Below, piece after piece: positions 11,645 through 22,653 of a stretch of DNA of 64,000 nt. Location of the stretch: positions 261,507,386 through 261,571,385 of the forward strand of contig NC_081406.1 in the NCBI RefSeq assembly GCF_030272615.1. The letters run 5' to 3'. Source of the stretch: Cryptomeria japonica. Its lineage: Eukaryota > Streptophyta > Pinopsida > Cupressales > Cupressaceae. The notes beneath the pieces were generated by a model. It did no database searches, was not told where the DNA came from, and worked only from the letters and a program-made list of their open reading frames with translations. Positions within the stretch are counted from its first letter, which is position 1; the number at the start of each line of letters is the position of its first letter. A program made the position numbers and the translations under genes.

Positions 11645-12724
11645 TATTGGTATTGTGGATGACTTCATCATGTGTTGCATTGGTTTTGTCATTTATGTCA
11701 ACACTTATCTTCTTTCAGGTCTACATTATGTTCACCGGTTTGCTTAGTGGCTTATGCACAGTCACCAGTATATGTTCACCAACAGGATAAATTGTTCACC
11801 GGCAGCGATGATGACTTGTTATCATCTGGAGATCATTTGGTTATGTCGAAGACATGGATTGGAAGTTTGGATTTGGTGTTTTTCTTATTGGTCTAATCAG
11901 GTTGACAAATTTGCCTTTACCGACCAAAAGGTCTAGGTTATGGACCAGTACTCCAGATCAGCAAGACACGTTATGGAGATTGTTTATTGATTGGATAATA
12001 TGGTAAATGTATTGAGTTGACATGTTGTATCACATCAAGACTTATATGTAATTGATTTAATTTTAATATCTTTAGTGAGCCGATCTACATATTTGGTCTT
12101 AGGTTTTGTATATATGATTGTACGACCTTATTAAAGATCGGGATATGGTTATGGTATGAGTGTGTTCAAATATTGAAGAGCGAAAATAAGCAGATCCTTG
12201 TGCGAATCATACAGACATTATTTGAAGGTTGAAGGAAAGTTATGAAGGTGTTTGGCACTCATATTTAGAGCTTAACCGGTACTGAATCGAGCATTGCAGA
12301 TGCTATTTTGAGCAGTACATTATTATTGGATTTAACCATCCAATTGTGTAGTCAATGTAAGTCCTATTTTGTGATTGAGTAGTGAGCTCTAAGTGGTTGG
12401 CCTTTTTGCATGTGCAAACTCCATTTGTATACACTTACTATCTGCAGTAGTATCATCTAATTGTGGGTAAGGTTTCCCACCATGGTTTTTCCCCTTATCG
12501 GGTTTCCATGTCAAAATCCTTGTGTCATATGTTGTGGATGTTGTTTCTCTTTTGTTTTATGCATTAAGTTAAACCTATACTGCTATAACTGTTAATCTAT
12601 TTTACCGACACTTAAGTTTGGTTTACTGGCATTAAGTTTAAGTTGGAATAATTTGCATTTGGATTACAATTTATTGACAACTAATTCACCCGCCCCTCTC
12701 AGTTGTCCTTCCTGGGTCCTAACA
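11645..12724 (+). repeat. CopB 3' LTR
   Basis: It aligns end to end with 6039-7117. It keeps several ACCGG motifs that have decayed in the 5' copy and vice versa. The hairpin near its end is GACAACT (12676-12682) with AGTTGTC (12701-12707). Confidence 0.93.
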
Positions 12725-13950
12725 ATAAGGTATATCAAATAGATGTAAAATTTGCCTTCCTCGATGGAATTTTTGAAGAAGTGTACATGGAGCAACTAGA
12801 AGAGTTTATGTTACATGATGATGAAACCTTTGTGTGTCGGTTGAAGAAAGCCATGTATGGTTTAAAGAAGGCTCCTAGAGCATGGTATTCAAGGCTAGAC
12901 CAATATCTGAAGGAGCAAGGATTCAAAAAGGGGAGTGCTGATAACAATTTATACATCAAGACAGATGGAAATCACATGATCATTGTGGTAGTGTATGTAG
13001 ATGACATCATCTTTGGAGGAAATGAGGAAACTCTTTGAAAATATTTTGTTGATCAGATGCAGTCAGAAATTGAGATGTCAATGCTTGGAGAATTGACATA
13101 CTTCCTTGGTTTGCAGATATCACAGCTAGATAAGGGAATATTTATCTCACAAACCAAGTATGCAAAGGATATGTTAAAGAATTTTCAAATGGAGGACTGC
13201 AAATCGGTAAGTACCCCCATGGTGATTAGAAGAAAATTAAGAAAGAATGACGAATCACTGAAGGTGGATCAGATAATGTATAGATCCATGATAGGCAACT
13301 TATTGTATCTTACAACCTCTAGACTAGATATAGTGCAGATGGTGTGCATGGTGGCTAGATTTCAAGCAACACCTAAGCACTCACAGATGAATGTCGTAAG
13401 CAAAAATTTTAGGTACCTGCAAGGGACACTCAACTATGGATTATGGTACCCTAAGCAAGGGGAATTCATCTTGGAAGCATATACTTATGTTGATTGGACA
13501 AGTTGCATTGATGACCGAAAGAGCACAAGTGGTGGTGCATTCTTCCTAGGTGATTGATTGGTCTCATGGCATAGCAAGAAGCATGATTCAGTCTCACTAT
13601 CAACTGTTGAGGCAAAATACATTGTTGTTTCTATATGCTACTCTCAGGTGCTTTGGATGAAGCAAACCCTCAAGGACATACAGGTGGACATTTCTGATCC
13701 TATTCCCATCTGGTGTGATAATTCAAGTGCCATAAACATATCAAATAATCTGGTAATGCATTCAAGGACAAAACATATAGCCATCAAGTATCATTTTCTT
13801 AGAGAGAAGGTTGAAGGACAAAAAGTAAAGATGGAATATGTTCCTATAGGAGAACAAGTGGCAGACATCTTCACCAAACCATTACCGATAAGCACTTTTG
13901 ATTACTTAAGACACAAGTTGGGATTTGTGTCACTTGCCTCATGCACTTAA
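12725..13950 (+). pseudogene. CopA reverse transcriptase (rest) and RNase H
   Basis: RT resumes with KVYQIDVKFAFLDGIFEEVY, contains MYGLKKAPRAWYSRLDQYL and the intact catalytic [10 protein letters not shown] at about 12994-13020. A TGA at 13036 interrupts it. The frame 13057-13557 carries the thumb and the first RNase H block; where relatives have CDADW the sequence reads TYVDW, so a catalytic Asp is lost. A TGA at 13555 precedes the last frame, 13558-13950 (SWHSKKHDSVSLSTVEAKY, DNSSAINISNN, ADIFTKPLP). The order and spacing are normal for copia once CopB is removed. Confidence 0.9.
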
Positions 13951-14371
13951 GATTGGAAGGAGATCTATGGTTTAGGGGGAGTTCATTATAAAATCTCCTA
14001 TCTCTTGAACCATATGCTAGACACAGGGGGAGATCAAGTGTTTATGATGCAAAACTGACATGCTTGAACTTATGGGTGTACTAATTACATCAACTGTAGA
14101 AGAAGGAAATTAATGTAGGAATACCCAAGAGAATTTCATGATTACAGGTACCTACTTTCCCACTTGGCAGCACTCGTAGTACAATCATATTTTAATTTTC
14201 TATGCTGCTGGTTGAACGGATTATGGCTAGAAGGGGAGAATACACTGTATAATCGGTGGAGAATGGCTTCGATGAAAGGTGGCTCTGACCCTTTGTCATT
14301 GTGTCAAAGGAGGAGAAATCTACTAGGGTGAAGTCTGGTAGTAAGTTGACATCAATTCCAAAGCGGGAGAT
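13951..14371 (+). other. CopA 3' untranslated region and polypurine tract
   Basis: This is non-coding, with several GGGGGAG-like runs (about 13976, 14026 and 14233) before the final tract AAAGCGGGAGAT at 14360-14371. AGTTGACATCAAT (14344-14356) is a perfect inverted match of ATTGATGTCAACT (14399-14411) inside the LTR, so the pair brackets the PPT/U3 junction. Confidence 0.7.
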
Positions 14372-16043
14372 TGTTGGAATTATTGGTATTAAGATGTCAT
14401 TGATGTCAACTGGTTTGGCATGGTCATCGGTGAGTAAGAAGTGGTGACCGGTATGGGAGAAGTAAGACATGATGATGTCAATCCATATGTGTATAAGTAG
14501 ATAGAAGGTAGGTTACCGGTACACATGAAATGCATCATCTATGGGTAAAGCAAGACCATCGACAAGGCAAAGCAAGAAAGAAAAAGAAGAACTGAAGGAT
14601 GTGAACCGGTATACACAGAGAAGGTTAATGTTGCTGGTAAATGGACTTAGTAGAAGGACCAACATGTTTGATGGAAGGCCAAGTTGATCCACTGACAAAC
14701 AAGAGGTCTACAGGTATGAAGGCCCACCAATAAAGTTAGGTTATATCGGTTAGGTGAGTTGAACCGGTAGTTAATCTTGGTTGGTGAAGGATGTCAAACT
14801 GACATAGAAAATTGAGCATAGGTGGATGTCGAAGAGGATGCCAAGTGTTGATCATGCAGAGGTCGGTGAAGTATTCATTGATGTAACAGTTAGCAAGCAG
14901 GTTGGCTTTTATGAAGAACCCAAAAATCATGGGAGGATGGAAGAAGGTTGCGGCTTGAGGAAGACAAGGTGTCAAGTGATTGAATAAACATTGCAAGAAG
15001 ATCTGATCTTTGTACCTATTTGATGAAGGAAATAACTGAGCCTTTAATGTCATTTGATAGAGAAATGCAGAAACGTATGTTGCAGACATCCAAATATAGA
15101 AAACACACATTGGAATGCGAGGGGTTGGTGGTGTTGATCGATGACATGCAGATCATCTCTCCAAAAAAGTAGATTGGATCAAATCTTATATGGATCGAGT
15201 TGGTAAAGACAAAACCAAACACGACATTGTTTGAATGTTGTTTTGGCGGGAACCTTAAAAGATAAATATGTGATCTTGAGACTAGAATGAGTTGATGCTT
15301 GATGTGAGGTGTGAGTTAGAAGAGAGTCTAAGCAAGGAGAAATATTATCTGCCTTAGAGTTTATTCTGAGAAAGTTGCAATTTGGGTTAGCAGGGTGAAC
15401 CGGTGAGAAGGTCTAACCGGTAGAGATAGAGTAACTGGTAAACTATTGTAGTTCTAACAGTCAAGCTAACCGGTGAGGAGTGAATTGTCAAGAAAGCATC
15501 CAAAGAGTGACACAATGGAGTGTGAGGCTGAGAGAGAAAGAAGAGAGGCAGAGAGTAATTTGATAACCGCCAATGCGAGAACTAGTGAAGAAGAGGAAGT
15601 TGTTAACCGATAGAAATCCATTGATTAGGTATTGCAAATTTTATTTGCAACCAGGTGCTATAACTATATCAAAATTGTATTTCATTATACACCACTGAGT
15701 TGGAGCTTGGTGCAGGGGTTGGTTCTCCTTAGGTTGGTTCCCTAAATCAATAGGGGTTGAAGCTCCTTGGGTTGGTTCTATAAATCATTATAATCTGTTG
15801 TTTCATTGTGAGGTTGGATTGGAGCAGTAGACTCCAACAACAGTTCTCACCGATGTTTTCCCATATTGGCTTTTCCTCGTACATCTGGTGTTGTGTGTTT
15901 GCCTCTTTTGATATCCACATTTATCTTACCAGTTTGATTATTTAATGCTTAGGGTGATAACTGGTATTCCAAGATTGGTTAAGAATAAAAGATTTCAAGT
16001 ACCACTGATGAACCCCCCTCTTAGTGGTACATTGTGTTCAACA
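14372..16043 (+). repeat. CopA 3' LTR (complete, 1672 bp)
   Basis: It starts TGTTGGAATTATTGG and ends TTCAACA. Its last 785 bases match the partial 5' LTR. At least seven ACCGG(T) sites are visible (for example about 14446, 14513, 14603, 14763, 15399, 15417 and 15468). The 8-bp stem GTACCACT (15999-16006) with AGTGGTAC (16023-16030) surrounds a C-rich loop. The open frames on the minus strand at 14192-15222 are chance. Confidence 0.92.
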
Positions 16044-16702
16044 ATAACCTCTGTCCATCACATAATCTACAAAGAGATATTACATCATATTTATACCAAC
16101 TTGGGACCTAAACAATTAGGTCGTCGCCTAAAAGATAATACAATATATCCGTTACATAATCCCGCAAACCAATGATAAACCAAGTTGGCCTAAGACCAAA
16201 ACAACATAAATCAATCAATAAATCCAACCGGTAATGCATCGGGAGCATCAACCAACACGTTACATAAACCGGTCCATAACCTAGTAGAATAAGATAGATT
16301 AGGTTTGGTGCTAAATGCAACACCACTGATCAACTAGAATACAAACACGATAACCATCAACATCCTAAAAACCTTCTAGAAGCCACACCAACACCACTTA
16401 TCGAATTCATCAAAAGATCTTCAACAAAGCTCTGCCAGTAAAACCCTTACCAGTAACCAAAAGGCTTATTAGAACATATGATAGCTTCCAGATCACTATA
16501 TCCTGAACCAAATGAATGTGACAAGGATCTGAACCAGATGAATGACCGAACCAAACCAAATCCACCAATAGAAATATATCTCTGGTATATTCATCATAAT
16601 CCAACCACTCTACTAGAACCTGATAGACAACAAAACAACTAGTGTTGACATCAATGACAAACATCAATGCAACACATAATCAACTCCTCCAAATTGCCAA
16701 CA
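16044..16702 (-). repeat. CopH 3' LTR, truncated by CopA insertion
   Basis: Bases 16055-16230 match 20676-20850 in the other LTR, both starting at CATCACATAATCTAC. The outer edge next to the PPT is at 16702 (TTGCCAACA on the plus strand). The missing part should lie left of CopA, beyond the window. GTGTTGACATCAATG (16642-16656) pairs with 16717-16731 across the PPT with one mismatch. Confidence 0.8.
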
Positions 16703-17045
16703 ATATCCCTCTTTGGCATTGATGGCAACACTAGATGTGAAAAACATCCAAGTGCCGAGAAATTCCAAACAAGTCTCCCCCAAAGGAAGACATCCAACAA
16801 TCTCCCGAAGATGATATGACAATGAAGTTCTGAACCAATAGACCAAACTCCCCCTATGAATGATATCCATATTAAGCTCAGATCTCTTTGTTTTTCACAT
16901 AAATATCTCTCCCCTTTTGACATCAATGCCATAAATATGACATAAACATCAAAGAAAAATCATAAAACCTCTTAACCACACAGTTGACTACTCCCCCTGA
17001 GTAGTAGCACCAACTCATCAATCCAAAATGAATGATAGTTCTAAT
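16703..17045 (-). other. CopH PPT and 3' untranslated region
   Basis: On the plus strand the region has repeated pyrimidine runs that are purine tracts on the element strand: CCCTCTTT (16708), TCTCCCCC (16773), CTCCCCC (16849), TCTCCCCTTTT (16910) and CTCCCCC (16992). The layout and flanking text (ACATCCAAGTGCC...) match the CopG 3' region at 43810-44160. Confidence 0.7.
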
Positions 17046-18880
17046 AATGCACACCGAACTTATGCCAATCATCATCACTCAAGTCTTTACCGGAGGGGCA
17101 GAGACCCACAATTTGTCTCTAAAGTACTCAAATGAATCCTTGGGAAAAGGTTTAGTGAAGATATCTGCAATCTGTTATTTAGTGTTCACATAAACTAGTC
17201 TAACTTCATTTGCTTCCACCTTCTCCTTCTAAAAATTATACTTGATTGATATGTGCTTTGTCTTAGAATGAAATACTGGATTCTTTGATATGTCAATAGC
17301 AGCAGAGTTATCACAATAAATTACCGGTTCATTACAATCTACCCTTATATCCTTCAACATTTGCTTCATCCACAAAATTTATGTAAATTTAGTAGCAACA
17401 ACAACATACTTAGCTTCAACAGTAGATAAAGAAGTACATGATTGTTTCTTGTTGACCCATGAAATAAGTTTCTTTCCAAGAAAGAAAGCTCCACTGGATG
17501 TGCTTTTCTAGTCATCAACATCTCCAGCCCAATTTGCATCTGTATATGCACATAGTGTAAAGTCATCATCTTTAGAATACCACAAATCATACTCAGTTGT
17601 TCCTTGTAAACATTTGAAAATCCTTTTCACCGCACTCTCACGATTCTCTCTGGATAACTCTGATATCTTGATTCAATAGAAACTACATTCATTATATCCG
17701 ATCTAGTCTAAGTCAAATATAATAAACCTCCAATCATAGATTTATACCTTGTAGGATTTACCAGAGTTGATGCATCTTTCTTTGTCAATTTCTCACTTGT
17801 ATCCATAGGAGTACCAACCGGTTTCGAATTTTTCATACCCAATTTCTTTAATAACTCTCTAGCATACTTAGTTTGATAGATGAAAATGCCTATATATGTC
17901 TGAGTAGTATTTAGTGAAACCAAGCTTCAAAATATATTTGTTTAATCTAGCATACCAAGCTCTAGGGGCTTGTTTCAATCTATATAAAGCTTTCCTTAAC
18001 CTGCAAAATATGTTTTTGTCATCTGAAAGTGAAAATCCATTAGGTTGCTCAATGTAAACTTCCTCTTCAAGATCTCCATTCAAAAATGCACACTTGACAT
18101 CCATCTGATAAACCTTGTATTTCTTATGGGCAACATAAGCAAGAAATAATTTCACAGCTTCAATCCTAGCTACAGGAGCAAAAGTCTCATCATAATTAAT
18201 GCCTTTATTCTAAGAATATCCTTTGCATACCAATCTAGCCATGACCATCTTCATTCAACATTCATCCTTACATGCTTCAACTACTGATGTCGGTTCAATT
18301 TGAGAAATTAAACATACCTCATCAGCTGCCAACCTTCTTCTTGTCTAATTATCTGATCATCTGAATGATTTAACCTTACATACCTAGGAGTCTTCTGACT
18401 TTTTGTTTCTTTGCTCCGATCTTCAGTTACTGTTGAATTTTTTGATGCCACTGGAGTAACTGGTTTAACATTATGTTTCGATACAGGTGCTATCGGTTCA
18501 TTTATGATCATCTCTACTTGTGATTCTCTCTCATAAGTTCTGATTTGACCTCAGTACTGCTCATCCACCTTGACATTAGCACTCTCCACAATTCTCTGCA
18601 ATCTTTTGTTATAACATCTATATGCTTTGCTTTCATTAGAATAACCAAGAAATATTCCTACATCATATCTAGGATCAAACTTTCCAATTCACTACCAAGG
18701 ATTTTGAAACACTTAACTGTAGATGTATGACCAAACCATAACTCATAAAGTGTCTTATCGATAACCAAACCAGATCTAAGATCCAACAAATCTTCATCGG
18801 TTAACCTTCAAACTGACTACTCCAAAATCTAAAACAGGCTTTCAGACCACTTAGCAAGGGTAATGGAAGATCTGTCATTA
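17046..18880 (-). pseudogene. CopH integrase C-terminus, reverse transcriptase, RNase H
   Basis: From right to left: an integrase C-terminal region (about 18800-18560) and linker (MIINEPIAPVSK, then RYVRLNHSDDQII at about 18380); RT with [38 protein letters not shown] (17940-18155); then thumb (GMKNSKPVGTPMD, about 17800) and RNase H (about 17600-17046). The RT segment carrying YVDD is missing between about 17905 and 17935, where the frame jumps from KLGFTKY to YARELL-type sequence, so an internal deletion removed the active site. The sequence is close to CopG and CopB. Many stops are present. Confidence 0.8.
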
Positions 18881-20073
18881 ATTTGCCACCCCCTAAGGCG
18901 AATGCCTTAGATACCGGATGAGATTCCTAACGGTGCAGGAATAACCATCTTTGTCGATTGAGTAATCGAGGTATTTTCTTATGTCGGTTGATCTTTAGAC
19001 TTCCCAAACCACTAATTAGCATGAGCTTGTCGAATTTCATCAACCTTAATTATGTTTTCCCTTCTCATCATTTCCTGCCGGTGGGTTCTTGCTTTTGCAA
19101 AATTTAGCAATATGTCCTATTTTGTTGCATTCATAACAAGTGACATTGTTAATTTGAATTGCCTTGTTGAAACCTTGAGCATTTCTCGACCTACATTGAT
19201 TAGCCATATGCCCAAAATTTCCACATGCATGACATTTTATATTCATTCTACAATCTGTTGTCCTATGACCATACTTTTTACAATTGAAACATTGACCAGG
19301 AACTAAATTATTATTCTGATTTGCTTTATTTCTACATTGACTTGCCATATGACCAAACTTATTGCAAACAAAACATCTACCATTAAATTTATGTGCATTG
19401 GGTTGCCTTACCGATGACCTTTGATTCTGGTTGACTGGTGGATTCTTCTGATTGATCTTCTAACCAGATGTGTCATCCTAATATGCAGTATCGAAGATTT
19501 CTCCATGCTCAAATCCAAGACCTCTAGTGTCTCCACTATCCCATTGATTCTTCAATAATTCATCAAGCTTTGCAAAAATAGCCTTGAACTTTTCTTTGTA
19601 TTCATTTGCAACATCAAAATCACCTCTTAGAACTATCAACATTCTTTCCAACTCTTTCTCATTGTTCTATGATTGCACTAATTCAGTTCTCAACACATCA
19701 TTCTCATGCACCAACCTAATGCATTCTTCAGATCTTCCTTTCAGAGATTTAGCAAGATTTTCTTCATTCTTCTTCTGGTCTTCAATCTCCTTCGACATCC
19801 TCATGGTTAGAGCTTGCATCTCATCCTTCATGCCATCACTCTCCTGACTCATCTTCTGACATAGTTCCTTTAAAGCATTCTTCTCTCCATCATCCTAATT
19901 TTGTAATTGATAAAAAATTTCCTTCCTTTTAGCTTGTGCGGATGACAACCTCTCTTGCAAAGTAAAAATGAATTCCTTCACAGATCTCAACTCATCTTGT
20001 AGCTTCATGTTCTTCAACCTTTCAACATCATAGTCCTCAAGAGCTACTTGAAGTTTCTTCCTCAAACTTATCT
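18881..20073 (-). pseudogene. gag: CopH gag: coiled coil plus four CCHC knuckles
   Basis: The likely start is the ATG at 20073 (MEISLRKKLQVALEDYDVER). Coiled-coil heptads fill about 20070-19600. Four CCHC motifs follow in the frame ending 19046: CFVCNKFGHMASQC, CFNCKKYGHRTTDC, CHACGNFGHMANQC and CYECNKIGHIAKFC. The same order and spacing occur in NonD ORF1 and NonF ORF1. Stops at about 19894, 19669 and 19480 break the frame. The end of this region (18881-19040) marks the join to copia pol; no protease signature is visible there. By analogy it is a nucleic-acid-binding Gag. Confidence 0.8.
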
Positions 20074-20128
20074 CCATAGATTCTGGATACAGGATCTTCC
20101 TCAAGTTGTTAGACTTACTTTGAGGCAC

Positions 20129-20145
20129 CAGGCTCTGATACCAAT
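20129..20145 (-). promoter_or_regulatory. CopH primer-binding site
   Basis: The plus strand reads AGGCTCTGATACCAATT; the complement is the tRNA-iMet-type TTGGTATCAGAGCC, with the CAGAGC core intact. Confidence 0.85.
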
Positions 20146-20851
20146 TGTTGGGATCCAATAACACTGAGAAGGGGGGGGTGAATCAGTGTTCTGCCGGAAT
20201 GAATAAATTTAACCTTACTAGCACAACAACTCAACAACTGGTATACATAAAAGCAGATAACAATAAGTAATAATGCAACCACACAGATGAACACCATAAC
20301 ACCACAAATTTATACATGGAAAACCTCAATGAGGAAAAACCACGATGGGATTGGAGACCTATAATATCTATCCACTTATCAGATGAATAAATATTACAAT
20401 AAGGGGCCTGCACATGCAGAAAGGGAAACAACCTAGAGCGCACTGCTCATCACAAAAAGAGTCTCACTGACTATAGAAAACATCAGACTACAATCCTGAA
20501 TGAAGATTGAACTACTTGAATAACATCTCCTATGCTTGAGTACAGTTTTGGTTAAGCTCAATACTGGAGGTCTTAAACCTCTTACACAAACCCAATTCGA
20601 TCACTTATGATTGACCTAAATCTTTGCATATGATTACAACGTTATTCGCATACAAATAGTCGCATAAAATTTTTTCATCACATAATCTACAAAGAGATCT
20701 TACATCATATTTATACCAACTCGGGACTTAAACAATTAGGTTGGCCACCTAAAAGATAATACAATAAATCTGTTATATAATCCCGCAAACCAATGATAAA
20801 CCAAGTCGGCCTAAGACTTAAACAACATAAATCAATCAATAAATCCAACCG
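20146..20851 (-). repeat. CopH 5' LTR, truncated
   Basis: The LTR edge TGTTGGGATCC is at 20146. The hairpin AACACTGA (20160-20167) with TCAGTGTT (20183-20190) is perfect over 8 bp. Homology with the 3' LTR stops at ...ATCCAACCGG (20851), although the 3' LTR continues for about 470 bases, so this end is deleted. Confidence 0.8.
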
Positions 20852-22653
20852 GCCATAGATCATCGAACGATTTAAAATCATTGATGGATTTTAGGTATTG
20901 ATACGTCGTACAAAGTCCAGACTCAATATGATGTGATGTGATGTGCCTTGTCTATTAATGATAATGAATTCTTGAAATCGCCAATAAACTATATATTTTT
21001 CCATAAATAATGAAATATTAGCCAAACAAATTAAATAATTTTCAAACCGTGGATAAAAATCGCCAATACACTTAAATAATTTTTCCTTCGGAGTAAAAAT
21101 TTTCGCCCAAACACTTATATATTTGTTCCTTTAAACGAAAAAACATTTGCCTCCTACAATATATATTTTCCCCATAGAACAAGGTATTATTTGCGAGAAT
21201 TTTATGGAATTTTTCGTACCCTAGAAAAAAATCGCCAATACAAAATTTATTTTTTTCCTACTTTGAAAAAAAATTTCGCCATCAATATGAAAAATTCCCC
21301 CCCAAAATAACCCCTGATTTGCTAGGGTTTAACACGATTGCCTGGGGTGGGGGTTGCTTTCTTAAAGTTATCCCTAATCAGTACAATAAATAAATTATAT
21401 TAATTCAATTAAGGAAGAATAACATAACAACTAATCTATCAAATTAACTTAGCAATTTAACTAACATTAACAATCTAAACTATAAAGAGAATTATAATAC
21501 CTAAAGTGGCCCTTTCTTGAGTGTTGTAACCTTTGATCAAAAACTTGATCTAACTCATAATGATATCAATTCCTTTTTTATTCAATATTCAAAATAAATA
21601 TATAAATGGTAACAATAATCTTCACTAGATCAAGGCAAAATAATCTGGCAGAATCTAGCAAACTATGATATGATTGATACATTCTTGGTAACCTCAAACT
21701 TTGACAAGATCTAGACTTTATACCCAATCTTGATAGTGGGTTACTTAAGACCTTAAAACTACTTGTTAACATTTGTTGATCATGTATGCAAATGAGTACG
21801 ACTTATTCTCCTACATAACTAAAAGTAGCGATCTATCTAACAAGAGTCACAATTCTAATCAGACTTATTACAACTAAAGAATAGCATAGATAGGAAACAT
21901 GCAAGGCAAATGAATTCCATTATGAACCATGTCTCATTATCCTGAAAGTTTCTCCATGTTCTTCGAATGCCTTTACTTTAAATGACAACATCAATAGAAA
22001 GAACATTCGACCATTTCCTTCCTTGACAGTTGTGTTATATCTGGCATCTCCTTGACTTCTATCTTATGAGTTGTATGGGACACCTTCTTGTGGGTGGTTT
22101 ATTTTGGTTGTTGGTTAGAAGTTGAACTATTCTACAAGTTAGTATCTCAAAAACAAGTATTCATCCACATTGTTATAATTTACAAACATCATAAGATTAT
22201 ATCATCAATAAATATTCACAAAAATGTACGCATTCATTATATATCATAAACAATCTATAAAACTTAAAAGTTATTATAAAAGTTCAATATAGATTCTTAA
22301 ATCATATAAATTGTCTTGTGAAATATGGAGTAAAATAGATAAACTCGTATTTGTTATAGAGCCAATCATTCCCCCCAACTACACTATTTCTTGTCCCTAA
22401 GAAAATTAAGGTCTGAGAATATATTGTAATACAACAAGTCTATAGTCTACTCAATTCATTGACACCTACACCTTGCCTTAGATAAAAGCCCTTCTAATCT
22501 ACTATCTTGGCCCACCATTCATTCTCTGCAATCATATCTACCAACCATCTTCTTGACTAATGAGGAATTGGATACGAGAGGAGTGGTGAGGATTTGGATA
22601 TGGGAGGAGTGGTGGATGAAATGTAAGTGAGAGATAAGTGATGGTAGTGTCTA
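20852..22653. other. Unassigned AT-rich stretch
   Basis: No convincing coding frame, LTR pair or RNA gene is visible. 21000-21300 repeats a loose motif of AAATCGCCAATA with runs of T and A. On the minus strand, 22360-22420 reads like the '...GACAAG...AGTTGGGGGG' segment that follows pol in some plant Ty3 elements, which suggests a decayed Ty3 remnant, but this is weak. Confidence 0.4.

Larger units (their letters stand above)
6039..12724 (+). mobile_element. CopB, complete Ty1/copia element nested in CopA
   Basis: LTRs lie at 6039-7117 and 11645-12724 (1079 and 1080 bp), with a PBS at 7118, gag-PR-IN-RT-RH in order, and a purine tract at 11633-11640. The flanks are ATAAC on the left and ATAAG on the right, a 4/5 target duplication that interrupts CopA RT between ...GYN and KVYQ. 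The 3' LTR begins TATTGG where the 5' LTR has TGTTGG, so one terminal base has mutated. Stops and frameshifts occur in all domains. CopG (42751-49466) belongs to the same family. Confidence 0.93.
1..16043 (+). mobile_element. CopA, Ty1/copia retrotransposon, 5' end outside window
   Basis: The element is defined by a partial 5' LTR (1-784) matching the end of a full 3' LTR (14372-16043), a primer-binding site directly after the 5' LTR, and gag, protease, integrase, RT and RNase H remnants in copia order. Two insertions interrupt RT: InsX at 4629-5811 and the complete element CopB at 6039-12724. It lies in the 3' LTR of the minus-strand element CopH. The 5 bases after its 3' LTR are ATAAC, and the aligned place in the other CopH LTR reads ATAA, so ATAAC is probably the target duplication; the other copy is off the window. 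Stops and frameshifts in every domain show that it is dead. Confidence 0.9.
16044..20851 (-). mobile_element. CopH, chimeric copia element with coiled-coil Gag
   Basis: Read on the minus strand, it has a truncated 5' LTR (20146-20851), a PBS, a Gag with coiled coil and four CCHC knuckles, then integrase C-terminus, RT and RNase H of the CopB/CopG type, a PPT and a 3' LTR cut by CopA. Protease and the integrase core are absent, so it is a deletion derivative. Its Gag is related to NonD and NonF ORF1 and not to the UBN2-type Gag of CopB/CopG, while its pol and 3' region match CopG. LTR edges also resemble NonF. Confidence 0.85.
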
